From the NCBI GenBank assembly GCA_015179045.1, contig WHUZ01000008.1:1054001-1118000 (forward strand): DNA of 64,000 bases, given 5' to 3'. The DNA is from Kalaharituber pfeilii (Eukaryota; Ascomycota; Pezizomycetes; Pezizales; Pezizaceae). Within the stretch, counting starts at the first letter, position 1. Each line of letters opens with the position of its first letter. The notes under the pieces were generated by a model, which worked only from the letters and a program-made list of their open reading frames with translations, was not told the origin of the DNA and did not search any database. The position numbers and the translations under genes were made by a program. Below, piece by piece: positions 34,610-45,180 of the stretch.

Positions 34610-35247
34610 ATGTGGGTCAAAGGGCACCAGGGTATAAAGGGCAATGAGGAGATAGACAAGGCAGCCAGGGTTGGCACATTCATGCAGTACCAGGACGAAA
34701 TGGTTACAGAAGCGGGCATGCGCCAGCATGCAAAGGCACAGCGAGCAGAAGAAAGGAACAGGCTGAGGCTGAACTATAGGCCCCTTCAAAGGCTGGGCCA
34801 TGGAGTACGAACATTGGCCGGCCTCATGGGCGGCAAAGGCCTGCGAGCTACCGGCTAGGCAAGGTGGACGGATCAGATTGCAGGTGGTGCGGGGACGAGG
34901 AGGAGATGACGACACACATTTGGGACAGGTGCCGGGTATGGAAAAGAAGATGGCTAGGCGGGCTGGAGGCGCTACTCCGCTCACCAGAGCTAGGCGAACG
35001 AGAAGGGGACCCGTTGGCGGAATTGATGAAGTGGATGGAACGCTAAGGATGATACTTTCCTACTCTATTCAATTTTATTTCGTTCTCCTCGTCACTTTCT
35101 TATCATTTATCTCTTATGTACCTAATATCGCCATAGCCCACAGGGCGCCACGCGATTACTGATATATATAAAAAAAAAAAAAAAAAACAGAACTCTGGAT
35201 ATAATGGTGCGTTATGCGGTTCAACGCGTATAATCATGGTTAGCTAA

Positions 35248-36935
35248 CAGTTGCGGTGATATCATGAAAACTGAGCTGTTTGGAAACACACTTGCTGATG
35301 GCGTCTTAGCCTCAATTTCCATTGGTATAAGTCTCAACTACCACAACCCAGGCACTGGTGGACCAGGGCTTCCAAACCCTACCGCTAGGTAAGCCCTCGA
35401 GTTTTGGGGCTTGACAAGTAGGATGAGGCAGGTTGTGGACGGGCAGTGGCTACTTGTGAACGCTGGTAACTGTAAGCGTTGAGCCTTTCAGCGGGATTAA
35501 GTGACAGAGATGACGGCGCTAATCAGTAAAAGTTCATTGTGGGGCTAGGATGTAGGGAGACTATGATCATCAATAAGTACACGGTACCATACCGCAAGAT
35601 ACGTTGCCTGGAGCCTGCTTTCCTCAATGCGATATCAATAACAAGCATTTATTTTGAAATTTTGAAATTGAAGAACGTCAGCAAGCCTATATTCATTTGG
35701 CGTTCCTCTTGTACTGGCGGCCTTTGTAGGCATGAGGCTGCGGACATACGAAGTGTGTACATATGTGTACGCATGCACATGCAAGGCCCTTCAAGTGCTA
35801 AAGCACTACTGTGAGAATCAATATACCAATAAGGGGAGAATGTGGAGCAGTAGTAGAGAGTGTTCCTGCTTCCATTGCTATGAAGTCCGGGTAGCAGATG
35901 CAATGATAAGAGGTCCAGTGCCGGTTATGTGCTTACATAATAGAACCTAGACAAGGTACTACTTAACTTGATAGTCTCATACTAGTAAGTAACGTACATA
36001 GATTTAGTGAGTTTGTGCACGTACGGGCACACTTCTTATGTAGTAATCCATAAATTATGCTGAGATTGCAACAGGGCTAGCTCGAGACTACAAGTAGCTA
36101 AACCATGCCAATGAGTACTTAGACTAGAAATATCCGATCATATAGAAGCTATGAAAATGCAGATATCCGCCCTAGTAATTTCATGTTCACAAGTTCACTA
36201 TACAATAAAATATTCGACCTCAAGGCAACTTGAGGTGCTAACGTACGGTCCAAATCCGGCGGATATGAGGAGTCTCGTATCCAGATAGTGTACCCTCATA
36301 TTCGAACGAACATGAAAATGATATCTACTGTAACCGGATTCCCTTTTGCCGAACCCCTTAGAAAGCAGTCCCAAAAAATTCTAAAGTTGCAAATATGACA
36401 AGACAACGTAGTTTCTATTTTATAGCCTTAGAGAGTCTCCACACATGCTTTAACACTGCATTATAGTCAAGTATTCTTGTGCATATGCATAAGCGAAGGT
36501 GTATGCTTCAAAGTGACAGTGCCATTCCCTACATAATAACCTGAGCACTACTAAACGTCCTATAAATTTTGGAAATAGGCTGCAGAGTATACATTGATAT
36601 CAATAAGATCTCAGGGTAGAATCATTCACACATGGTGACTCAAAGTATGTCCAGCATAGGATTTTGTGTACACCCAAATAGGTCATCACTTAAATGCTAC
36701 AAATGAGCCGAGAAAATGCGCGGAAGATAATTTAACATATTCTCCCATACTCTGGCTTTAATTTGAGCCCAATTGAGGGTCATTTGCATTCATAGTAATT
36801 TTTTATTGTCGTATCCGGATTGTGCGCAATATCCCGGTTGAGCGCATGTAAGTAAGAAGTACAGTAACCTCTTAAAGTACTACTCAGTTCCTGTTTTACT
36901 GAGTTTCAACTAGTCTGGCTTGGTATTGCAACATG
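35248..36935. other. No gene recognised
   Basis: AT-rich after about 35950, with few frames. Nothing resembles a gene. TAGTCTGGCTTGG at 36911-36923 is a possible decayed micro-insert, with flanks matching at 6 of 9. Confidence 0.35.
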
Positions 36936-37478
36936 GAGAAAACGTTTAATATTACCCTGCAGCAAAAGCAAAAACCTTCGAAATACCCATGTCATTAAAG
37001 TAGTAACAATATCGCCTTGGCATGGTTTTCTAAGAACAGCGATATATCAGCAAGCGCGTTTGGCACTGAGATACGGGCACGTTGCCTATATATATGCAAT
37101 ACTGCCACTTGGTGGGCATATGCCCCTAGCTATTTGGCTCATTCCTACTATTCAGCTTATTGCTGTTCAACTCCAGATTCACTGCTGCAGGTACTACTAA
37201 CTGCTCCAGCTGTTACCACTCCTACTCGTGCTCACTACTCTCGCTGCTTTGTCTCAGGATTCCGCTCAACTGCTCACCACTAACTGAGTAGCATTATGTC
37301 GAACACATTAAAAAAAGAGGTATATTGCCAGTATCTTAGAACCTGACGCACCTGCTGAACTTGCATATACCGCTGCTCTTAGAAAACCATGCCAAGTTAG
37401 TATTTTTACTATTTTAATGATATGATGGGTATTTCAAAGGTTTTTGCTTTTGCTGCAGGGTATATTAAAGGTTTTCTC
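36936..37478. mobile_element. Non-autonomous DNA element with about 65-bp terminal inverted repeats
   Basis: The left end (GAGAAAACGTTTAATATTAC, CCTGCAGCAAAAGCAAAAAC, CTTCGAAATACCCATG) and the reverse complement of the right end (GAGAAAACCTTTAATATACC, CTGCAGCAAAAGCAAAAACC, TTTGAAATACCCAT) match over about 65 bp with few differences. The 540-bp interior has only an 88-codon frame (37017-37283) with no domain. No clear target duplication was found, so the superfamily is undetermined. Confidence 0.7.
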
Positions 37479-37978
37479 TGTCGCAATTACTTGAGTTAAA
37501 CCTTGTCCATCTGCAGCTGCCTTCACAGACCTTAACATCCACAATCACCAGTACTTGTATAAACAGCATCAATGCTATATTTCTCGCGGCCTGAAGTTTA
37601 AGCATTCGAGCAGTTACTGCTCCACATACGCGACTTGGTTACTCCAGTACCTTCTATAGTGGATCATAAGGGATGTCCTTGATGAACCAAACGGGGGACG
37701 GCCCCCTTCCGCCCGGGCTCTCCTCATAAATGAAGGAAGATCTGATCTAACTTGAATACACACTATGTCCTAGTATAAATTTACACTATCTCGCCGAAAG
37801 TAATTCTAGATACTCTAGTCAATGAGAGAAAGGATAGCTACCTCAGGATTTAGCCTGAACGGCTTTTTGGGTCCCTTATAGAAAGTGGTTTCATATAATT
37901 CGTAGCTGTAGTTTCTTATGATCAAATTTCTACGGTGCTTAACTAGAAGTATGCATATCTATACTCAACTCACGCCTC
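37479..37978. other. No gene recognised
   Basis: Short frames only, and no repeat structure seen. Confidence 0.35.
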
Positions 37979-38046
37979 TTTTTTTTTTTTTTTTGCCTCT
38001 CTTAATATCACGTAACTTCCCTTGAAGCTACTCGCCATGGCAGGGC
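37979..38046 (-). mobile_element. Micro-retroelement, diverged A type
   Basis: Poly(T), then the reversed A core with substitutions (CACGTAACTTCCCTTGAAGC, TACTCGCCATGGCAGGG). No convincing duplication, so probably older than its neighbour at 38194. Confidence 0.6.
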
Positions 38047-38193
38047 GTATGAAGCGTAGATAGTAACCAAGGAGTACACGACTCAGATAAACTACAACAG
38101 AGCATCGTTTAAACCCTATGTACAAGTACTTGAAATTATGTCTTTTTGTATAAGAAAGCCCTCGAAGCAATTCCCACTGCGAGGCCCAGGTTC

Positions 38194-38231
38194 GCCCTGC
38201 CATGGCGAACAGCTGCAAGCGGGGTCACGTG

Positions 38232-38259
<28 letters not shown>
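38194..38259 (+). mobile_element. Micro-retroelement, A type, with 12-bp TSD
   Basis: AGGCCCAGGTTC is repeated exactly (38182-38193 and 38260-38271). The body is GCCCTGCCATGGCGAACAGC then TGCAAGCGGGGTCACGTG and about 30 A. This is a consensus-like copy. Confidence 0.93.
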
Positions 38260-38263
<4 letters not shown>

Positions 38264-38271
38264 CCAGGTTC

Positions 38272-39819
38272 AGTATGAGACTAATGTGTAGTAGTAACGT
38301 GAAGGCTTTAGAACTTACAGCCAGTCCCGTGCATCGGAATTCTTTTCAATCCCTTCTCTCATCTCGCAAATCACTAGCCCAAGCAGGAACAATTCTAAAG
38401 GCTAAAGTTTGATTAAATGTCAGTATAGAGTATATCCTATGTCTCAATGGATAGTAAGTTGCAGTTTTTGAAAAGAGGATTATGACAACCAGCGCTTTAT
38501 ATTCCATCACTTTTAATATCTCGACTTCCACTCGATTGATTCATGGCAGTCGACGATGGAATGAGCAAAATTTATCACCTAGTTGTCTCAAACCGACGAT
38601 AGCGGGGCATCGGACAGGCCTCAGGGTGCAGTTGAAGCGCATTGCGTGGAAGCGAACTAGTACTTTGCACCAAGCGGTAAATAGGTGCCCTCTGGCAAAG
38701 ATAGTGGCACCGGCTGGTAATCCAGCCTAGCATTTGGGCTTTGGAGAGCTCTTTGCTGTATGTCCAAGTAAGCCTTGTACTACCGTTGCGCTCGAGACAT
38801 GGAATACTATGCTATTGAGAGTCGGCATGTGCCGTTATACAATTGAACTGTTAAGGAACTGTGCTTAGCATGCGAAAGGGGGCCCAGCGTGCCAGATGTT
38901 TCTGGTGCCTCGATGGATCCTGCGCTTTAGATTAACTGCTTGTGGCCACCGGAAGGCACCTCCTATCATATCTCAGGAATGACCAATGTATCATTGTCCT
39001 ACCTCTTGAACATGGTTTCTGGTCCCGTGTCTCTCTTGCTCGTCTCAGGTTTGGTGGGACAATGAGAGCAACGCCGGATCCCGGAATCTATGGTTCTATC
39101 CACAATGTACATGTAGCACAATCGCTCGAGGCTATCAATGGTAGCGTTTGACATAACGGAGGCTAAGGTCAATTGATTTACCTAATTCTGTTTCAGTACT
39201 TGGTTCAGTATTTTACGATACACTGGCATGAACGTGGTGACATTGAAAGCGACAGTTTTGCTGTCCCTATGATGCCCGCCGTTGACTGAATATCATTACT
39301 CGTACACTGAGAGCCATGTATATGGCACGGGATCTAGAAAACAAGGCTACAGAATCAAAAGACAGGCTCGGCGAAATGCTTTACTGTGCTCATCCTAAGC
39401 ATCTGCATGGCCCAACATATGGTCAGTTCTACAAGGAAGGCCGAGCAAGTAGTACATCTATCATACATACACGCTGCAGGTCGATTTGAGCTGTTCTCGA
39501 TGCGGCTATCTCTCAATCTAGCAACCCATCTAAGAGAGGAGCTCGTAAGGGATTTGCCACACCATCATAGCAACAAGTCCCTAGCCAATTGCGAGCTTCT
39601 ATTGTTAATCTCCGATCTGCATTTACAATTCTATCGTTACTAGCTTATATGATTACATCCCCTCAGTTTCATGTGGCGACGTAACTGAGAGGAGCCTTGG
39701 GAGCTGGGTAGACAACTTGATATCATAGGCCTATCCAGTTGCTATCAGATGCCTCCTGTCGCTGCGCCGCAAGATGCATGCATGTTTCAAATGGGAAAGC
39801 ATAGCTCGTGGCAAACCTG
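38272..39819. other. No gene recognised
   Basis: Short frames without domains on both strands. Confidence 0.35.
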
Positions 39820-39852
39820 AGTCTGGGGCTGGTTACGAGACTAAGTCTGGGG
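39820..39852 (+). repeat. Micro-insert 7 with perfect 9-bp duplication
   Basis: CTGGTTACGAGACTA (39829-39843) lies between identical copies of AGTCTGGGG (39820-39828 and 39844-39852). The insert is identical to the one at 45687-45701. Confidence 0.85.
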
Positions 39853-40442
39853 TAAACCTAATAAACCCTCGCTCCCAGAGCACGGCTATCAGATTACTGA
39901 CATTTCATCCATTGCAAGACACGGCCCCGCTGCCGGCTCTTGCATTCAACAACGCCGGAATCATCGATGATGCACTAGTCACATTAAAGTAGGTTTCTAG
40001 GCGGTTTGCAGGGCTTTGAAATGAGTACTAATGCGTGCTAGCATAGAGGGGCAAAGTATTTCTGTGGTTACATCGCTGTCCAGATAACGCACATGATTTC
40101 AATTGGATATATATCTTGGAGCAAGCTGTTCCTGGTAGATGGGAAGGTGGGCGGAGAACTCGGTCCAGTTGAGATCGATCGGGTTTTGATCTACACTGCA
40201 CCATGAACATCGGCCAATTTTGTGTGCAAACTCTATAAGGATAGATGGGACAAGGGATTGAGATTTGAACCTGTAATTGCGACGAACTTTTCCTGAATGT
40301 GGTCAGAGAGGAGCACATTTAGGATGATTAAGGAAAATCGGTGAAATCCATGAGACCGCCACTCAACCCTACGATGCTGAATACCTGCTGAATTTACGGC
40401 TAACACACGTGCGAATGCCTGATCGACGTTCCTTGCTTAATG
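39853..40442. other. No gene recognised
   Basis: Short frames only. Confidence 0.3.
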
Positions 40443-40471
40443 TGGTAGAGTTAGTCTGGTTATGGTAGAGT
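40443..40471 (+). repeat. Micro-insert 8 with perfect 9-bp duplication
   Basis: TAGTCTGGTTA (40452-40462) lies between identical TGGTAGAGT copies (40443-40451 and 40463-40471). It is the left-end type. Confidence 0.85.
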
Positions 40472-40492
40472 GTGCAAAAGAAGCCATGTGTA

Positions 40493-40605
40493 CGCTCGCT
40501 GGTTCGGAAAGTATTGGAACGCTGCATAACATATTTGCACTATTCCAAAAGGCGAATAGCCCACACAAATTTATGCAGAGTTCCAATACTTTCCGAACCA
40601 GCGAG
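40493..40605. mobile_element. 113-bp Tc1/mariner-type MITE
   Basis: TA (40491-40492 and 40606-40607) flanks inverted ends of about 26 bp that match almost perfectly (CTCGCTGGTTCGGAAAGTAT then TGGAAC, and its reverse complement at the right). The TA target and end sequence fit Tc1/mariner; there is no coding capacity. Confidence 0.85.
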
Positions 40606-42436
40606 TAAATGGCCCAGCATTCGTCAGCTAGCTTATAGGCTCGAGCTCCTGCACCAAGCAGCGCGGCATAGAGCATTCAGCTAGGCCCCAGTGACTACCG
40701 TTGGCCAAAAATGATTCGTTGCTGTAACGATATCTCCGGACTAATATGAGAATCCTGTTTAGCGTCCTTAGTCGTGTGAACCCCAGAATGGCAGCTATGA
40801 GTGTTACTGAGGCCCATACACCCTCTTGCTGCTGGCACACCTTCACCGCGGAGAAATTCCATGTCCACATGCACTTTTGTAATTCATATATCAACCCGTC
40901 GGGAACGCTGGGTGTGGGCGTTGATATGTCTACAAATAAACCTGCAAATTGACCACCCCTGGGCGGTTAGGCTAGTATCAGATCTAGTACTCGTTACCAG
41001 CATTAAGTGATGCAACTTCCGAAGCTGTGCGCAAGGTTATTCGTGGATATTTCCTTGCTCAATACTACATGATTCTTCTAGCTGACTTCTTTCTCCATAT
41101 TTTTCACGCATATTCACCTGTGGCTGCCACACCATTGCACAAACCTATGCACAGACAAGAGCGGTTCTAAAACACACATAATTCTTCTTCCACTAATCTA
41201 GTGCTAGCCTGACCGACCGTGGGATATCACCCTAGAAATTCAATTACAGCAGTAAGTACTCGCTTGTTCAATGGAACGGCTGACTAGCTGTGCGGCGCGC
41301 TGCGAAGTCAGCGCTGAGCTCTCAAATGGAAGAACAGGCGACATACTTTGTAGGCAATCGACAATCTAAGTGCTGGCGCCTATTCCTGCATAGCCCTATT
41401 TTCAGAAAAACTAAATCGGGCTTGGCTCAACAAGCCGTTGACTACATCACGTACTAGTACATGATATATTGGAACAAGTTTGTCTTTGGGGGCGAGTTAC
41501 CTATTGACGATCTATGCTAACTTCGAATGACTTACTTGGGTTGCATAGAGTACTTGATGTAAGCAATGGCTGTTATGTATGCAATAGAGAGTCTGAATCA
41601 GCGCGGTGATTGCCGCTTGCCGCCCGGAAGTGTGGCAACCAAAGCCTACTTGTTCGCGGGCGCCAGGGACGCAAAACTGGCATCCAAATATCATGCACCA
41701 TTGCAATTATGCAGACCATTAATATTTCTATCGGGCCAGTGGTATCGGTATCTGACACTTGGCAAGTGGAAATGCCGCCTTGCTGGTACCATCGTTACCC
41801 TCATATTTGATTTGGGACTTTATGATGTCCGATCAATCTCAACATCCTACAGTACCCTCGAATGTGAGGCTGCTGGGCTAAGGTATCCTAGTCCGGTCAT
41901 GGAGCTCGCCTGGACAGTAGAGAGCAACACTAAATAGAAGCAGCAAGCCCTTGGAAAGACTGAACTACTTGATCATACCTGTGCCATTCGTTTCTCATGT
42001 AGTATGATACCTCTCGGCTGCCAAGCTGATGCATCGAAAGGGGGGCCTAATGCATGGGCCTTCAGAGTCTTGCAGTTGACCATGAAACTTATCCTATCAG
42101 AGCAGCTGGTGGATTCCATCGGAACCCCAAAGTTCAGGGAAGGATGTCAAATCAAGTGCTGGGGATTTAGACGGGGAAAAGAAAAAGGAAAATCTGACCC
42201 TTGCTAGTGGGCAACGAATAGGCCGTCAAGGAGGTATCTCCGCCGAGCCAAGCGCCAATGACAATGGCGCACCAAACTGTGAGGGAGGGAGGGGCCGCGG
42301 TTGCTCAGAATTGGCCCCTGCAACGCCAGCGGGCGGAGTGACCAGCCCGACCGACGGAAAACGGACTGTGGGGCTGTGTGGCCACAATACCATCGAATTT
42401 GCAGATGCAGCCAGAGGCGCTGTGAGGGACCTTGCC
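40606..42436. other. Unassigned, with one 123-codon ORF
   Basis: 41566-41937 (plus) is the longest frame. It has balanced composition but no recognised domain and is overlapped by frames on the other strand. No gene is called. Confidence 0.3.
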
Positions 42437-42450
42437 GGCGGCGCCTACTT

Positions 42451-42510
42451 TTTTTTTTTATTATTTTATTTCACGTGACCCCGCTTGCAGCTGTTCGCCA
42501 TGGCAGGGCT
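42451..42510 (-). mobile_element. Micro-retroelement, A type, in the regulator's promoter region
   Basis: GGCGGCGCCTACTT is repeated exactly (42437-42450 and 42511-42524). Between them is a T-rich tail and the reversed A core (CACGTGACCCCGCTTGCAG). It lies about 260 bp upstream of the regulator's start codon. Confidence 0.93.
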
Positions 42511-42767
42511 GGCGGCGCCTACTTAAAGCTCTGGGAATATCTGGGGAGTGTCAATTGCTCGAGAAGCTGCCAGAATCGCTTTCAAGCTTGCCAGCGTCCA
42601 TCTGACAAACTCTTTTGAGTTCTGGTTTGTTCACTTTCTTTGTCCAGGCGCCCCCGCTGCTGCAAGCGCTAGTATCCGACCGCGGTTCTGCTCTGGACTT
42701 CTGCTTTCATAGCTGCGCCTTTCAAGCCGGCGGGAATCTTTCAAGTTGGTGAGCGCGAGCGCACTAA

Positions 42768-45180
42768 GTGAGTTTGCTGGATCAGCAAGCTGTTGAGGCT
42801 CCGCCAGGAATCATGCGGCCCATTCTGCCAAAACAGCAAGCCCGCGCGTCCTCGGAGTCCAGCGACCACCACAGCTCGTCCGCGATGTCCGCACCACGGC
42901 CCAAACGGGCTGTTGTTTCGAACGCCTGCGTGCCCTGCCGCAAGCGAAGATCTAAGGTCCGTTCCTCTGCCTCCGTCCCGTCCGCTTTCGCGCCTTCAAT
43001 GCCGTAGGCCACAGGGAAAACTCGAAGCCGCTCGGCGTCACGTGCGCGCCTCGCCGCGACACCCCACACCGTCGTGCGCAGAGCTCGAGCTGCCCCTCTC
43101 ACCCGCCCGATTATCCTCCCTTGACTTTGTAATTACCCTTTTTTCGCCTGCTGACGTCGCTAACCGCCTTCGCTTACTTCTGATTGGTCTCTGACAGTGT
43201 AACGGGCAACATCCCTGCGCAAAATGCACAAGTCTTGAGCGTGCATCCGAATGCCAATTCGATGCGGAGAACGATCACCGACGCAAGGGTGCATTGCGCC
43301 GCGAGAACGAGGAATTGAAACGCAAAAACCTCCATCTTGATGCAATCTTCCGAACCATTGCCTCCTCCAAAGACGATGGGCAGCTCGAAAGTATTGTCAA
43401 ACGCATGCGCACAGGGGAAAGATTTGAAGACATTGCCAATAGCATCCGTGCAACGGTGGGCCATCTTGAATCGCACCCCGAAAGGCTCAGTCACTCTTCG
43501 AGCAATGATGACGCAGAACAAGACAGTGACCCTATTGAGTCTGTCAGCCAGCTGGGTGCGCTTGTGCGCCCGTCGTTCTGGACCAACGTCACCAAAGACG
43601 ACAATTTTATCATGGAGCTTATTGACCTCTACTTCACCTGGCATCATCACCTTTTCCACTTTTTCTCAGAGCACCGCTTCCGTGCTGATTTTGCTGCCGG
43701 TCGTCTGTCCAATTGCTCGTCTCTGTTGGTCAATGCAATCCTCGCTACAGGGTGTAACTACTCCGATCGGCCAGAGGCCCGAAAAGATCCCAATGATAAG
43801 GACTCCATCGGAGAGCACTTCTCTGAGGAAGCCAAGCGTATCTTCGACAAAGGTGGGAAGAGAACTATCACTACTATTCAGGCCCTTCCAGTCATGGCTG
43901 TCAGGGAGGCTGGCATGGGGCGGGACTTGATGGGAAGATGGTATTTTACTTTGGCTTACCGCCTGGTTCGCGACCCTTCTTACAACGAACTCCTGATCCC
44001 TGCTCAGCTACAGAAGAATGAGATCGATGAAGAAGCTTGGAGGATCACATTCTGGGGTTGCTATCAGCTTGAAACGTAGGCCCCACAAAGCAGCGCCATT
44101 TATCATGCTTCTGATTCAAACTAACTTGGCATTGGATAGTATGTGGAGCTTCGGCCTAAGAAGGCCATCTGAGGAAAATAAGGAAGCTGAAAGAATGTTA
44201 AAGCCAATTCCAACCGCGGAAACAGAGAACCACCCCTGGGTCCCATTTACCGGAAAAGTACCGAAACATGCACTGCTACCTCGACGCCCATCCTTCATGT
44301 ACACTATCATCGATGAGCTTACCTCCCTTTGCCAAATCACCCAAGAGATCACGCATTGGCTTTATGGAAGGAAGCCGTTCAAAGCTGGAACACTTCTGGA
44401 TTTCCATGCAAGATTGAGGGCATGGCGTGACCAACTGCCCGAGCCTATCAAAGAGGTTAGGGATGATTCAATCCCTGGTATTTTCTTCTTGCAGTATGTT
44501 GAACATGACCCTTTTACCCATTTCGAAAGAAAAAATAAATAAAATAGAATTGATGGATTGGTAGTGAATTCCACCGTGTTATCGTACTAGCTCTATTCCG
44601 ACCATTCGTGGACCTGCCCTTTGAGCCTAGTAGAAATTTTCTCTCACCACGCGAGCTCGCCGGAATTGCGTCTCGCGAACTTATGCAACTTCTCCGAAAG
44701 CATGGCAAAGCATATGGATTCCGCCATGCGAACAATATGATGTTCACGTTCCTGATTCCCTTGTGCAATGCAAGGCAGCTTGAGTTCCCGCTTCCAGACG
44801 CGATAAGCGACTACATGTTTGGTTTAAAGGCGTTGAAAGAAATGGGCCGTGGATGGCCATTCGCAAAGATCGCACTGCTCAGCATGGTTGAGATTAAAGA
44901 TTTACCGGAGGAAAAGAAAAAGCCAGACAAAGAGGTTGATAGTATACTCGAGAGTTTCCAAGGTCTGAGCATCGAAAAGAAGACCGAGATGACCCAAAAC
45001 AGTGACTACTACGTCAAGATAGTTGAAAATAATCCTGCTGGATTAGCACCTGGTTTCGAGTATCATTGGAGACATGAGTGGGCGAGATATGTTTCTGGGC
45101 TGGTGGAAGAAAATGAACCACACTGGAAGACTCGGTTAAGCATTGTAAAGAAACCTAGTGTGGAGAGTTTGCTCAACTAA
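42768..45180 (+). CDS. Zn2Cys6 fungal-specific transcription factor
   Basis: Four exons (42768-42956, 43198-44075, 44140-44493, 44565-45180) give a 678-residue protein with correct phase at each join. Residues about 53-84 form the binuclear zinc cluster (CVPCRKRRSK joined across the first intron to CNGQHPCAKCTSLERASEC), with Cys spacing typical of the class. A short basic/acidic heptad-like stretch follows (RRENEELKRKNLHLDAIF), a probable dimerisation coil. The middle contains the fungal-specific transcription factor domain (LIDLYFTWHHHLFHFF, LVNAILATGCNYSD, GRWYFTLAYRLVRD, WRITFWGCYQLET). Intron 3 is placed to give FFLHEFHRVIVLALFRPFVD, which fits the xlnR-like family. It should act as a nuclear DNA-binding activator; the target is unknown. 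A later ATG at 42813 is an alternative start. Confidence 0.9.

Larger units (their letters stand above)
33590..35185 (+). mobile_element. 5'-truncated LINE (B tail) in dioxygenase last exon, split by an inner LINE
   Basis: Flanked by AACAGAACTCTG (33578-33589 and 35186-35197, identical). The plus-strand ORF2 end encodes RNase H-like sequence: LLIVSD near 33627, KIAEGKPTPGG near 33650, GGLDVAVMWVKG near 33730, then after the inner insert KGHQGIKGNEEIDKAA near 34620. A zinc-knuckle-like CRWCGDEEEMTTHIWDRC follows near 34880, ending LAELMKWMER (about 35042). The element ends ATCGCCATAGCCCACAGGGC (B tail) and poly(A). Several frame changes show it is inactive. Confidence 0.82.
30422..35247 (+). 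pseudogene. Secreted intradiol ring-cleavage dioxygenase-like gene, broken by six sites of retroelement insertion
   Basis: With insertions removed, the pieces read as one member of the fungal extracellular intradiol dioxygenase-like family. The parts are: a signal peptide (30422 on, MVLYTFFTTLLLLSSAPFCG); an N-terminal region with ENTEQIVRHQF and ALQKCKRHL; EGQPGVELLLDLQFID (about 31330-31375); WVDVWQANATCIYGGVAP (about 31500-31555), matching the usual VDIWHCNATG-type segment; LRGLQPTDANGIMQMITIFP (about 33148-33207); GRAGHAHILAH (33303-33335), where family members have iron-binding histidines; and PHIGQLFFNQILISQVE (33460 on). Introns are likely at 33217-33299 and 33382-33457. Insertions lie at 30504-30878, 31025-31077, 31146-31217, 31581-31710, 31738-33082 and 33590-35185. 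A one-base frameshift also separates the signal peptide from the body near 30488. The family normally acts on catechol-type aromatic rings; activity cannot be inferred for this relic. Confidence 0.72.
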
